Below, piece by piece: positions 35,448 to 49,921 of a stretch of DNA of 64,000 nt (position 1 is its first letter; each line of letters opens with the position of its first letter). Made by a program: the position numbers and the translations under genes. The notes beneath the pieces were generated by a model. The model did not search any database. It saw only the letters and a list, made by a program, of their open reading frames with translations, and was not told where the DNA came from. The DNA comes from Ceratodon purpureus (Eukaryota; Streptophyta; Bryopsida; Pseudoditrichales; Ditrichaceae), in the NCBI GenBank assembly GCA_014871385.1, contig CM026429.1, positions 8,495,342-8,559,341 of the forward strand. The letters are read 5' to 3'.

Positions 35448-35619
35448 CGTTGGTAAGTTATAAGTCCCTTAAGCCTTTGACCCAAATGAAGTTGGATGAA
35501 GGTTTAACTTCTAAAGGACAATAAGGTTGAGGCCGTTGGTAAGTTATAAGACCCTTAAGCCTTTAACCCGAATGAAGTTGGATGAAGGTTTAACTTCTGA
35601 AGGACAATAAGGTTGAGGC
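35448..35619. repeat. Tandem duplication of an 86-bp unit
   Basis: Two adjacent 86-base units (35448-35533 and 35534-35619) both start CGTTGGTAAGTTATAAG and both end ATAAGGTTGAGGC. I count only four differences, so the duplication is recent. Confidence 0.93.
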
Positions 35620-36255
35620 ATTCATATTGGACCACGTCCCCATAACCGATCAGTAGACTTCTCTAATTCCGACAAGTTTTCAGATTTAAAATCTTGGGAG
35701 ATCTAGAAGAAAGTACGAAGCATGATTGGTAGAAAGGGAATCATATCGAAATATTCTGGTAGTAATATAGCTAGTGATCAAGTTTTGGTGTCATGGTGGC
35801 CGGTTTTAGGTGAGCCTACGTATAGGTTATATGTATTACACAAAAAATGGCTTTAAAAATTCATAATAAATTAAATATTGAAGTAAATATGAAATTTAAA
35901 GTTGCATTCCTCTTTAAACCTATTTCCCCTTCAAGGAAAAATCTCCCTCAACTTATACATCCAATCGGGAAATCTCTTTAACTGGTCGGTTTTAGGTGTC
36001 CTCTGAATTTTAGACGGAGGACGCTTATAATCAGCACCTGCAAAGCGTGGAACATACGTCTGACAGGAAGTCTGCCCGAGCAACTAAGAATTTGAATTAA
36101 TTCAGTTTGGCTAATGTTTACTGTCACCCTTGGTGGATAGTAGATACATGTCACTCTCCTCCTTATTATGTCAACAAATAACAGAAATTTATTGACGTAA
36201 CCGGCAGTTCATTCTCGAGCTGGTGGTAGATTTGAGATTTCACAATGAGATGATA

Positions 36256-36289
36256 ATAATAAGGAGAAGAGGCCTCTTCTCCTTATTAT
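36256..36289. repeat. Perfect 34-bp palindrome without spacer
   Basis: ATAATAAGGAGAAGAGG is followed directly by its reverse complement. The half CTCCTTATTATG also occurs alone about 120 bases upstream (near 36158). It could form a cruciform or hairpin; its role is unknown. Confidence 0.93.
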
Positions 36290-38411
36290 GAGTATCTGGC
36301 ACTTCTTTAAGCAACGTTTGATTAGTGTAATCTGAGTCAGAGTTCATTACCTTCAACAGATAACCACAGAGGAGGTTGGACCTTCCATGGCCTGCTTGGA
36401 TTTGTTTATCAATGTTCTCTCTAGCCATGGTCTTGCCAAATTTTCAAAATGAGAATCGTCATTCGTGAGGAATAGATTGACCAGATGTACAGTAATTTTC
36501 AGCTTGAGAAATTGTAATAGTTTCACACCCACAGGTTGTAGAACAAGTCTGTTTTATATTGCCTATCATGCTGAATGCCTGTTGATTCCGAATCGGATGC
36601 AACTGATCACCCAGATTCGCGTAGGCACTTTCCTACAGGATTTACTAGAAACCTCCTCTGTAGGATGGTTCCTATCAATCTTTGAACTAGATTATGAAAC
36701 ACTCATGGAATAGTGGGGCACCACAGCTTCCCGCGATACTCAGTTTGTTTAGTTCAGCATTTCAAGATTGCTCTTAAAAAGCTAAACCAGTCGACCCTAC
36801 TTCCAGTCCACAAGAAATGAAGTCTTACTTGGCAGCCGAAACAAGGTCTAAGTTAATATCTCTCTCTGGTGCAGGTTAAGTAACGATGGCAAATTAATCA
36901 AGGCCTTGAGATACTTAGACCTGAGTGGACAGTTTCATTTCTGAACCTGGAAGATTTGCAATGTGCAGGCCACACTGGCATTGATTCTTCACTTCAAGTG
37001 CAGGATTCGGAATAGAATCTTGCTGGGACCCGAGAGTCAGATGTGCAAATCCCAGCTCAGTGTGAAAGATCTTGACAAATGCACACAATCAGATCGGCAC
37101 GAACTCAATTGCTGATTACTTACACTGTTTTTGAGAAGAGTGGATTCGATTGTAAGTTGGCAGACACTATGACGAAGCGCAGGCATGCGGGTATAGAATA
37201 AGGTCGACCAAATCCTATCACGGAACAAAGACTATTCCCTCTCAAAACAGGATTCATGGGGGTCTCCGCTGGAGATTCGTGGCAGTCAATAGTTTATAAT
37301 TTTTTGAGATGTCAAGGTATATTGTCCCTTTGCGGGCCACTTTCACTGCCAACTCCATACAGCATACGCATATTTTGACTCAAGTCCCTGATGGCATTTC
37401 CAAGCCAGCTTTGAACATTAGGATGTCGGTATCAAAAAACTACAAAATGTAGATATATTCAATACGTTTCGGTAACTCCGTCCTTACAGGTCATACGAAA
37501 AAGCCTAGTAGAAGTTGATACTTTCACAAAAATAGATGCTAAGTCTGCAAGAAGTTAATCGTCCTGAAATGTTTGTCAGGATGCCGTAACTTAAGCTCAC
37601 AAAAAATTGTTCCAGGAGGATGGATCTCCATCTAACTCAATACCCAACTTTTCAGTAAGTCTATTCGTGTACGAGTCTAAGTGGAAGAGTCTCCAACGAA
37701 GCCCCAGAACTCTAGTGACTAGAAGAGACGGTCGGCAGTTCTCAGCTGCTTCTGTGAAGTTGGATGTCTAAAGCAGTTACTCTATGTAATGTCACGGATC
37801 GGTAGGAAGGCAAGTCTCGATTGCAGATGCAGTCGATCTCTCTTTCTGGCACCTGCAGAAATGTTTGCGCTCTACACGCAACTGCTGTTACAGGTCATTG
37901 TGTTCACTTTGCTGGATAGGATCAGAAGAGACTTGGTCATCTGAGGCTTCTTGTGTCAACACAGGTGTTCCTTTTCCTCTCAAGTGCGAGGTCGTATCCT
38001 GCCATTCCACAGCTGTCGAAACAAAGTTTTCACAACATCAGAATATGATCAACCTCTACTTGAATGTGCGGCTACAAGCCACAGAAAGTTTTGACGGAGT
38101 AAATTTTAACATGGAAAAACGTCCTTCCAATTAATCCAAAGTGTTTTGAGAACATGCTCGGATACTTGGTAAATCAAACTTGCCTCGTGGTACCTAGTTT
38201 ACCATCAGGGGTGAACATAAACCAATTTTAAGAATATTTAGTAGGAAATCACGAGGGTGATGTCAAGAGAAGATGAGTGAAGTCCGCGATTTAAACCAGT
38301 ATAAGCACACTTTTCGAACTCCTAAGCAACCGCTACAGTTGTCTGATAACCTTAAAATCTTCCTGAGATGAGAAAGGGCAACAACCTCACCGCCAAATTC
38401 AACTTAGGGAA

Positions 38412-39761
38412 TTAAGGAAGAGAACCAAGTGACTTACTGGGAGAAACCTGCTTCTCATCTGCGAAAAACTTAATCATCTCGTAGGCGTCTGCGCCATCTC
38501 GGTAATACGCAACTTCAAAAATCTTGACCCTGATTAGAAACCAGAACAAGACACTGTTACGAGTGTTTAAATTTCACGGTTTAAAGTCAACTGTCAACAA
38601 ACCACAGCCCATTTGCGCACAATTGTAGTGCGTGTGTACTTACTTGTAGCCAAGTGTCTTAGAATAGAGGCAAAATGCAGCATCGTTCATCTTGCGCACA
38701 TGTAAAGATACACTTCCTGCACCGTAGACATCTCGCATTGCTTGCTCTGAAATGCCAATAATACCAACCTTAGTACTGTAGAACAGCAGATCAGACAGTG
38801 GCAGTAACCCAGTTCTTCGTCCATCAAGATGATCGTCAATTATCAATGGCTCGAAATTAGTCAAGATTGCCATTTGCTCAAAACGAGTCAATTTCGCAGA
38901 GCGCTTCCAGTTCGTGTCAATACATCCCGCACTTACATATAACCATGCAACGAAATTCAGGAAGCATGCGCTGTCATGAAATACATGTGAAGGAATGAGG
39001 GCTATCTTGCCTGCAGCCTTCATGAGCTTTGTTGCACACCCAAGCTTGCGGTGTGTCCGGAGCACAGCCAAGGACGCGATCTGACCGTGACAGTAGCTCA
39101 ATTCTTCGTCTCTGAAGGCAACAGATGACCGTTAAAACACCTGATGTAGTCTAATCTCTTGCAACAACTCCGAAGTCATCTACAAAAGGCAGCCAAGTAA
39201 AAGCGAGCAAGAAGATCACTTACAAGCTCCCCAGCACGTACCCTACAATCTTTCTGTTGCAATCTTCCGCAACATAAAGGAGTTGTGGCCAAGAAAGAAT
39301 ATGGTTTATATAGAACTACATCCAAGTACCCCAACCATTATGCATTAGTCATCCTCCAAACCTCGTCAGTTGCAGCTACAAGTTAAAATCATAGACACAA
39401 TTCCAGAGACTACGCCATCAAAGAGACCACAGACCCACACAATTCTGAACCCACAGGACGCACATACAGCAGAGAAACCCTCAGAAGGTACTACATAGGA
39501 CAGTCTGCAAAGGCAACCCAACTTTCGAAGGGCGACAACACCTACATTCAACCGGTAATTCTCAGGCAAGCAAACAGCGTTGATATTCTGAATCTCCAAC
39601 AAATCGTCGAACTGCCACAACAACCAGACATAGATTAGCTCTGGAGCAATCATTTCCAGTACAAGTTCCACAAAATCCAGCACAGAAGGCGCAGCGCCAT
39701 GACTCACTACCCAAGTTCACCATGGAGCACACATTACCGAAGCTCGCCGAACGCAAAACAT
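38412..39761 (-). CDS. NAA10-like N-alpha-acetyltransferase catalytic subunit, 6 exons
   Basis: This GNAT-fold enzyme, the catalytic subunit of the NatA type, acetylates N-terminal residues of nascent proteins together with the NAA15 partner. Exons are 39761-39738, 39611-39546, 39315-39233, 39111-39011, 38746-38644 and 38529-38412, giving about 164 residues with a closed frame. Family blocks are [57 protein letters not shown] (acetyl-CoA binding RxxGxA), [20 protein letters not shown], and [11 protein letters not shown]. The intron after exon 4 has a GC donor (G/GCAAGA); the others are GT-AG. The sequence is more diverged than typical plant NAA10 (SYCHG, GCATK). A GTAAGT near 38437 leaves open a further 3' exon that would replace the last few codons. 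It could be a diverged paralogue. Confidence 0.87.
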
Positions 39762-43181
<3,420 letters not shown>

Positions 43182-44159
43182 ATGAAGCGAAAGTTTGAGT
43201 TCGATGAGGAGATAGCAGAGTGTCCCCTCTGCAACGAGTTCCTCTCCCCACCAATTCACCAGGTAATTTGTGTTTTCTAGAAAAGCCACGCAGAGTTGTA
43301 ATTGGTATTGTCATTCTGGTCCTTTTGTTTTGTCATTCTGGTTCTTTTGGTTTTGGTCATTCTTTTCTGTAATGTGAGAGGAAACAACTTGTTCTGTGTG
43401 CTTGCGTGCGAGCGAGGTGTGATCAACTAGTGAGGAATCTAATGAGGATGGTTATTTGGATTGCAGTGCAAAAATGGTCACTTGGCATGTAAGGATTGTT
43501 GTGAGATGCTCAAAAGGAAAGAATGTCCCACCTGCCGTGCAAAGCCTTTTGCCCATTCACGAAACTTAGGATTGGAAAAGATGATAGAATCCCTTCAAAG
43601 TGCTTGCGTGCATGCTCCGTACGGGTGCACCGAACTGGTGAAACTCGAAAAAGAGAAACACGTAGAAGATGCATGTGATTACCGTCAATTCAGATGCCCT
43701 GTAATGTCATGCAGCTACACGGGACCCAAGCGCGAAGTCCCCGAGCATTTCAAGACTTTACACAATGCTTCAGTTTTTCGAGATCCGTACGGAATTCGAA
43801 GGAGACAATTCTATGTCCAATGGAGAAAGAAATTGCATCATATCGTATTCGTGTTAGACACGGAGCTCTTTCTTGTCCACATTCATGAAGTCTCTGAGGT
43901 ACCCCTTCTAGTTGGAAAGTGGAGTTATAATCATCGCGTCATCATGTTTGGCTGCTCGTCATTTGGAAACGATTCCTTGAAGTACAATATCGAAATAACA
44001 GTGAAGAGCAAGGAGGGAGTGTCATCGACTTCTAAATTGGATGATGCTTTGGCCTTCAACAATCAGACCATTGGACATATTTGGGGCGAGGATAATTTTA
44101 TTCTTCTGCCGAATGTGAACCCGACATCAGAGTTAACTTTGAGGTTGAATCTTTTGTGA
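43182..44159 (+). CDS. SINA/SIAH-like RING E3 ubiquitin ligase, 2 exons
   Basis: This 257-residue protein has the arrangement of seven-in-absentia ligases, which bind an E2 enzyme through the RING and select targets with the C-terminal domain. Exons are 43182-43262 and 43467-44159. The RING starts CPLCNEFLSPPIHQ (C14, C17) and continues CKNGHLACKDC and CPTC. The intron falls just before the third zinc ligand, as in many plant SINA-like genes. A SIAH-type zinc finger follows (CVHAPYGCTE, HVEDACDYRQFRCPVMSC, HFKTLH). The rest (about residues 140-257) fits the substrate-binding domain but is shorter than in classic SINA proteins, so it belongs to the divergent SINA-like group. An upstream in-frame ATG at 43065 exists; I prefer 43182 because it begins the conserved region. 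Confidence 0.9.
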
Positions 44160-44807
44160 ATGCTCAGAGAAGCTAATGTTGAAGAGTACTAGAAAGTTCT
44201 GCCCATGTACATCAATCGTAAGTCATACTTTGACTCAATTTCTATGTTACAGTATGTTACATGTTCTACATGTTTTGGACAATTCTTCTTCTTTGTTACT
44301 CAAGGATTTGCTCCACTTCTCAAATCTCTGCCTTTGTTTTAACCAGATTTTAGGAATTGACTGTTTTGGATGCACTTTCCTCATCTCAACCTAGTGGATA
44401 TCACAATGTTCACTGTGTAGGAGCTATGCCATCGTTCACTGTGTAGGAGCTTTATGTTGGAACCGTGGATAGTATGCTTGCACTGATTTTATGATGCTTG
44501 CATTGGCGCTTTCAAATGAAGACGCTTGCATATTGATGGATAGCCCTTGCTCAACATGCAGAGCATGCAACATACAAGCACCTAGATGGTGCCTATTTCC
44601 TCCAATTAGCATTCCCATGTGTTTACAACTTCTTGCATGAATTGGATTGGATTTGGATCTTACATGCAATTGAGGTTTTTTTTTTGGAAGGTCACTTTGA
44701 AATTCTCATTCATAGCAACAGTTCATATTCTAAAACTCTCATTTTTAATGAGGTAATAACACGAATTAGGTAACTCAACGAGTGAGACATATTTATATGC
44801 AAGTACG
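44160..44807. other. Intergenic region
   Basis: The 3' flank of the RING gene. GTTCACTGTGTAGGAGCT occurs twice in a row near 44407-44450. No gene recognised. Confidence 0.5.
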
Positions 44808-45290
44808 ATAGTCTGATGATTCCAGGGTGCTTCACGGGACAACCCCCGGCCTCGTTTATGATGGCATTGCGCTTCGCTCTTTCGTTGGGCTGATTCCTCA
44901 ATTCCTTGCGCGCGAAGGGAATCCAGCTGGGAATGTGCTCTAGTTTCGTAAGTATCACCTTAGTTACGGTCCCATATCCACCATGAGCGCGCCGGCCCGG
45001 CATGGATACCACGCTAACAGTTGATTCCAGCCACTTGAAAGTTCCGCTGTTGCAGTGAGCCATAAGAGCATCTTCAAGGGTTGATTTCCATGGTGAAATC
45101 TTCTTGTCACGAGATTTCGACCATCGCGGACACGTCTTGGAGCTGCTTGCACAAATTGTGGTACCCTTCTTCGTTTAGATGGACAAACGTCCTTTGAAGC
45201 ATGGGGTAATTCCTCATCGCATAAAAATGAATACCAATCCTCCGAGCTTCCTTGAGGTACTCTTCAGTTGGGAAAAGAGGACTCTCGGTT
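44808..45290 (-). pseudogene. Protein-kinase gene fragment
   Basis: Read on the minus strand from about 45290, the frame gives EEYLKEARRIGIHFYAMRNY and a further 45 residues. It stops at TGA near 45110, and with a one-base shift continues KKISPWKSTLEDALMAHCNS. It then shows kinase features: HGGYGTVTKV (glycine loop), WIPFARKEL (the ATP-anchoring Lys), and VKHPGIIRL. The sequence ends there; no catalytic loop, DFG or C-lobe follows. The frameshift and missing two-thirds of the kinase domain mark a pseudogene. The N-terminal segment may belong to a moss kinase family, but I cannot name it. Confidence 0.6.
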
Positions 45291-46127
45291 GTAGAATTCT
45301 CTAAGAGATTATAATTTTTTTAGAGTATTACAGAAGCTTTTAGAAGGTTGTTGAAAGCCCTTGATTACATGTCCATGACACTTCACCACCACAATATATT
45401 ATTCAGAAAGAAGCAATCGACTACCACAAACATACAGTAATCCAAAAGCATCTAGAATCTTCCATAATTTTCCAGTACCTTCCATACTCTTTTAAAGCGT
45501 TCACACCCTTCTAGAAAATTTCTAAAACCTTCTACAACCTTCTGAAAGCTTCAATGAGCTTCCAAAAGCACAATGCCATATTTAAAGCCCTGTTTGGTAC
45601 TTGAAGGGTGTAATGTAACACAAATGCCTTGCTGCAATCACCTGAATGTGTTACTGACAAAAATTGTGAAGTGTACAATAGCTGATGTTAGATCAGCCAG
45701 ATAACGTCATTATCACGGAACACAGACTTTTACAGCCTCAAGTAGTTCGACATTGTTTGAAGGGCTACCTAAGGTGCAGAGTCCGCTGCACAAACAATAA
45801 AAACTGACTCAAAACGCTTCGTGTTGAGTCACAACTGAATCAAACCGTCACGAGCCCTGGGCGTACGATCTATAAATGAGTAATGAATCCAGAGACTTCT
45901 GTGAAACGTGAATCGCTAGATTCTAATTGACATAAGCTAATCAAATCAGTGAACAAGGTGTTCGACACCTGCCAGGAAAACGTCAATCTTCTGATCAATG
46001 AACTCTACTACCGACTCGAAACTCCAAAAGATTCGAACCCAATCCTTGTAATTAGATCAAATATCTTCAGTAACGTTGGTCGTTAAGTAGCACAAAAACG
46101 AGGTCTCACCCTTAATCCACCACAGCA
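45291..46127. other. Intergenic region downstream of MurA
   Basis: Around 45450-45560 there is a loose direct repetition of CTTCTAGAAxxTTCC-like words (about five degenerate copies). The MurA 3' untranslated region lies at the high end. I see no gene. Confidence 0.5.
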
Positions 46128-49100
46128 TTATAGCGTCAGCTCCGTAGGAAGGCAAGGTAACCTTCGGATTGAAGCACCTAGCAGCCGCAATTTTTGATCG
46201 AGTCTCTCATACCCACGATCTATATGGCCAACTCCCTCTATATGTGTCGTCCCATCGGAAGACATTCCCGCCAAGACAAGAGCTGCTCCTGCCCTTAAGT
46301 CAGTTGCCAATACAGGCGCTCCGTACAGTGAACTGCAGTTACATAGATTGTATACGTGAGACCAAAGGGGTTGTACATTCTGTTAAAACATTCGCCGCAA
46401 AAATAAGTGCATATGGAGGTAACCTGAGATGAATAGGCTCATTTACGGGCTCAGATAAGCGATTACGAGGTGCTAGAAGAATCTTACAAAATAAACATAA
46501 AATTCATTGGTAAACAAAGAATCCCTAACTACTCAGGTCTATGTTCATTCCTCACGCTATTTTCATGAGTAGTGCAGGCAAGGCCCAACTTCAATAGCAT
46601 TCAAAACACATGAAAAGAAACGTGCTGTATAAATTACCTGCCAGTGTCCTTGCCGTTTATGATAGCAATGTTCCGACTCACTTTCACTTGGGCCCCAAGC
46701 TTCTGTAATTCCTCCGCTGAACAATCACATGCAATGCTTATTAAGAAATGCCACTTCACCAAGGATAGCAGAAAGGGAGAAAGTGAAATGAGGAGAAGAA
46801 CATTTTATAAGAACATCAAACATACCGTGACGCATGCGTCCTTCAAAAACTGTTTCTTCTATTAAACTTTGACCACTGCAGGTAGTGAGAAGGGACATCA
46901 GCTGCGGCTGTAAGTCAGTAGGGAAGCCTGGATAAGGAAGGGTCTTCACTTCGCAGCTCCTAAGCACCTCATTACAACTTATCTGCAGACATAAAGCCTC
47001 AAAATATTGAGAACTAGGAAGATTAATAGAATAGGGAAGTGCATGCCAGACAACAAATGACGCACAGATTACGTTATCCTGATAAACCTCAAAGGACGTA
47101 TTCGGAAAACAAAAGCATCCTTTACTCTGATGACCAATCATGAAGTATGTGATCTTAACAACTCTACTTCAAAGGTGCAGCTCATTGAAGATAATCAAAG
47201 CAGATACAATGGAAAAAAACAAAAGGAGATGATGACAAAAACGCACCTGGAGAGAGTTCCACCTTGTTTGTTGAACTCGGCAACCAATCGAGCGAAGTTT
47301 CTCAACCACTGATGTCAGATGTTTGGGAATGACAGGGCTCATGGATATTGCAGATCGAGTGATTGCTGCAGCTATTAAGAAAGTTCCGGCCTCAATTCGA
47401 TCTGGTATAATTTTGTACTCCGTACCATGAAGTTTTCTTGTCCCTGTAATGCTCAAAGTGTTGGTTCCAGCTCCTTTTATAAACGCCCCACACGAAATCA
47501 AGAAATTCGCGAGATCAACTACTTCTGGTTCCTGCATGCCAGACATTTGAAATTTAAGACATGACGTATCGAACTTTGACACAGTTAAATCAACCTCTGA
47601 AGGACCTAAATACTCACAGGTGAGACGGACGTGACACACCTACGAGAAGATCAAATCTCTCATACTCATTAAGACGCCCCCAGAGACTTTTAGTGTTTCA
47701 AATTACAGCATGGAACGATTGTGAATTCGACCACTTCGAAATGAACTACTATTACAGCTATGAATGACCTGCTCTATGTTTTCATCCTTTCCATGTGAAC
47801 AGAGTAGAACTGAGGGTTGGACTTCAAAGCATTTATCACATTCACATTTTATAAACTTCATGTCTTATACACCAATTTTTAAATTTCAAAACTTCATTAG
47901 TAAAAACCTACATGATTTCCATTGCAGCACTAATTTCAGCACCTACATTGAATAGGCGGATCAAAAAGTATCATCACGTCGACCTTTGATACTTGAAATC
48001 AAACAGACAATTGCAGCTTTCCAACTTCCTAAATGATCAGCACAACAAATGCCTTGCCTGCCTGCATTTGAAACGTAATTTAGGAACAAACTTCATACTA
48101 GTCACGCGAATTATTTTGTAACGTGTATTATATTTTTACTCCAAGCAACAAATGAACGAATATGAGAATATACTTCTCGTAAGGTTAGTTGTTAAATCGC
48201 GGATGAGAAATATGAATACTCTATCATTGAAACATGCAAAATGAGATCCACCAGGCATACCTGAGCGACGTTAGACAACGTACTGTGACCGTCCGCGAGA
48301 GCTGCCGCCATCATAAGTGTCTCTGTGGCACCCACACTTGGATAATCCAGACAAAAATTGCCACCAATGAGATTTCTTCCGTTCTGTGCCCGAGCGTAGA
48401 CTTTGCCTTGCCTGCGAAAACGTGGATCTGTGAGTGACCCACACACCATTCTTTGCAATTCTTTCTCGACTTTAGACTTACATCTCTCGTGTTGAGTGAC
48501 AAACCCTGACGACATGCTCGCCTTGAACCAAAGCGACCTACCTTGTTTGCTAAAATAGCTTGTAACACCGGGCGTAAACATTTCAGATCCAGGATCTTAG
48601 ATTTACCACAGAGAGAAAATGCTCCTAAAAGAACCCGGGCTAGCTAAAATCAGTTCTAACGTGTCAGCTATATGACAAGTATCCTCAACACAATTAAGAG
48701 TGTCGGGCCGCTTTGATCGACTATGCTTCATTACTTGATTAATGTGACAGTTTTCTGAATTTGGTTAAGTTGTATTGCAGAGCAATGTGAAAGGTACCTT
48801 ATTTCAACCTTGGCGCCTAGGGCTTCTAGACCGCGAACATGGAGATCAATTGGACGTGCTCCGATATTACAGCCTCCTGGCAATGGCACAACAGCCTCTC
48901 CTCTCCGACCCAAAAGGGAACCGATCACAAAGAAGCTTGCCCGCAGCTTACGCACGGCCTCCGCACACGGCTCTACTGATGTCAAATCCCTTGCATCGAC
49001 CATAAACCCACTCGAAGTCCTCTGTACACTGACCCCTACGGACTGTAAAACTTGGAGCATACGCCGAATGTCATGAAGATCTGGAATCATCTGAAGATGA

Positions 49101-49921
49101 ACTTGCCCTTCTGAGCATATCGCACCCGCCAGAATTGCAAGAGCGGAATTCTTTGCGCCCGAGATTTGCACTTCACCAGAGAGACGTATTCCTCCTTCAA
49201 CTTCAAAGCATTCAACCAGCTGCGCTGGCCGAAAGGGACTCACCTCAGTATGCTTTCCTAGACCAGGAACAGAATCCTTCGAAGGAGCTAGCGTATGAGT
49301 TCCGTTGGTGCTTCTGCTTCCATGTTCAGTCCTATGCAAAGCTGAAGATTCAATGTAGCTGGCGGATGGTAATATTACAGCCCCAGAAGTATCTGAGGGT
49401 ATGTTGCTCCCAAAAGTCTCGACTAAAACCTCCGAAGCAACTCCATTCTCTACCCCGCAAATCGGAGGCACGCATGTTTGTTTCCTACCCTTAAAGAACC
49501 CGTCAAAAAGCTTCGATTTCCTTACATTAATGCTGCTACGCCCAACCCTAAACCTAGACGAAGCAATGCTGCACGATTTCCCACCATGAGAACTTAAACC
49601 CTTTACTCCAAGAATTCCCTGCTCTTCCTCAGAAACTCTAGCAATGGCTGTCCCAATCTCCTGCGCCGGACCACCACACCCCGCGTGATTGTCCCACAAT
49701 AGAGGCCGCCTAATATCCAATTTCACCAAAGAATGTGAGGATCGAAACCCCTCAAGAACAGCTTCACAAGCCTCCCTCTGCAAATTCTTCTGCTTCCGAG
49801 AATATGCACAGTAATGCGTTCCAGAAACCCTCCCGTTCCTTACGCAGCTGGAAGCCTCACGAGGAGACAGCAGCTCACAAGACCTCCTGGCGAAATTGGC
49901 GGGCGCCCGGAAAGCCTCCAT
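46128..49921 (-). CDS. MurA: MurA, UDP-N-acetylglucosamine 1-carboxyvinyltransferase, plastid type, 6 exons
   Basis: MurA transfers enolpyruvate from PEP to UDP-GlcNAc, the first committed step of peptidoglycan synthesis. In mosses Mur genes act in chloroplast division and the plastid wall. Exons are 49921-48798, 48411-48261, 47531-47247, 46982-46826, 46716-46638 and 46332-46128, giving 666 residues in frame. The core starts near residue 237 and matches bacterial MurA throughout: the Lys of SGAKNSA (K257), RASFFVIG, the active-site Cys of [12 protein letters not shown] (C351, the fosfomycin target), FPSVGATE-type DYPSVGATE, the catalytic Asp of [10 protein letters not shown] (D543), and [14 protein letters not shown] plus HIDRGYERL near the end. 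The roughly 236 residues before the core are Ser/Arg-rich and low in structure. They should include a chloroplast transit peptide but are longer than one usually is. Confidence 0.96.

Larger units (their letters stand above)
33050..38411. other. Long gene-poor region
   Basis: About 5.4 kb without a supported gene. 33.7-36.2 kb is AT-rich with poly-A runs (about 35282-35323). It holds a tandem 86-bp duplication (35448-35619) and a perfect 34-bp palindrome (36256-36289). Around 36907-36950 the plus strand reads ALRYLDLSG, reminiscent of a leucine-rich repeat but too short to name. The end nearest 38411 may include the 3' untranslated region of the acetyltransferase gene. Confidence 0.55.

Noticed and set aside
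36900-36960. ALRYLDLSG, a leucine-rich-repeat-like word
   Set aside because: A single nine-residue match without a neighbouring repeat or open frame is too little to call a receptor fragment.
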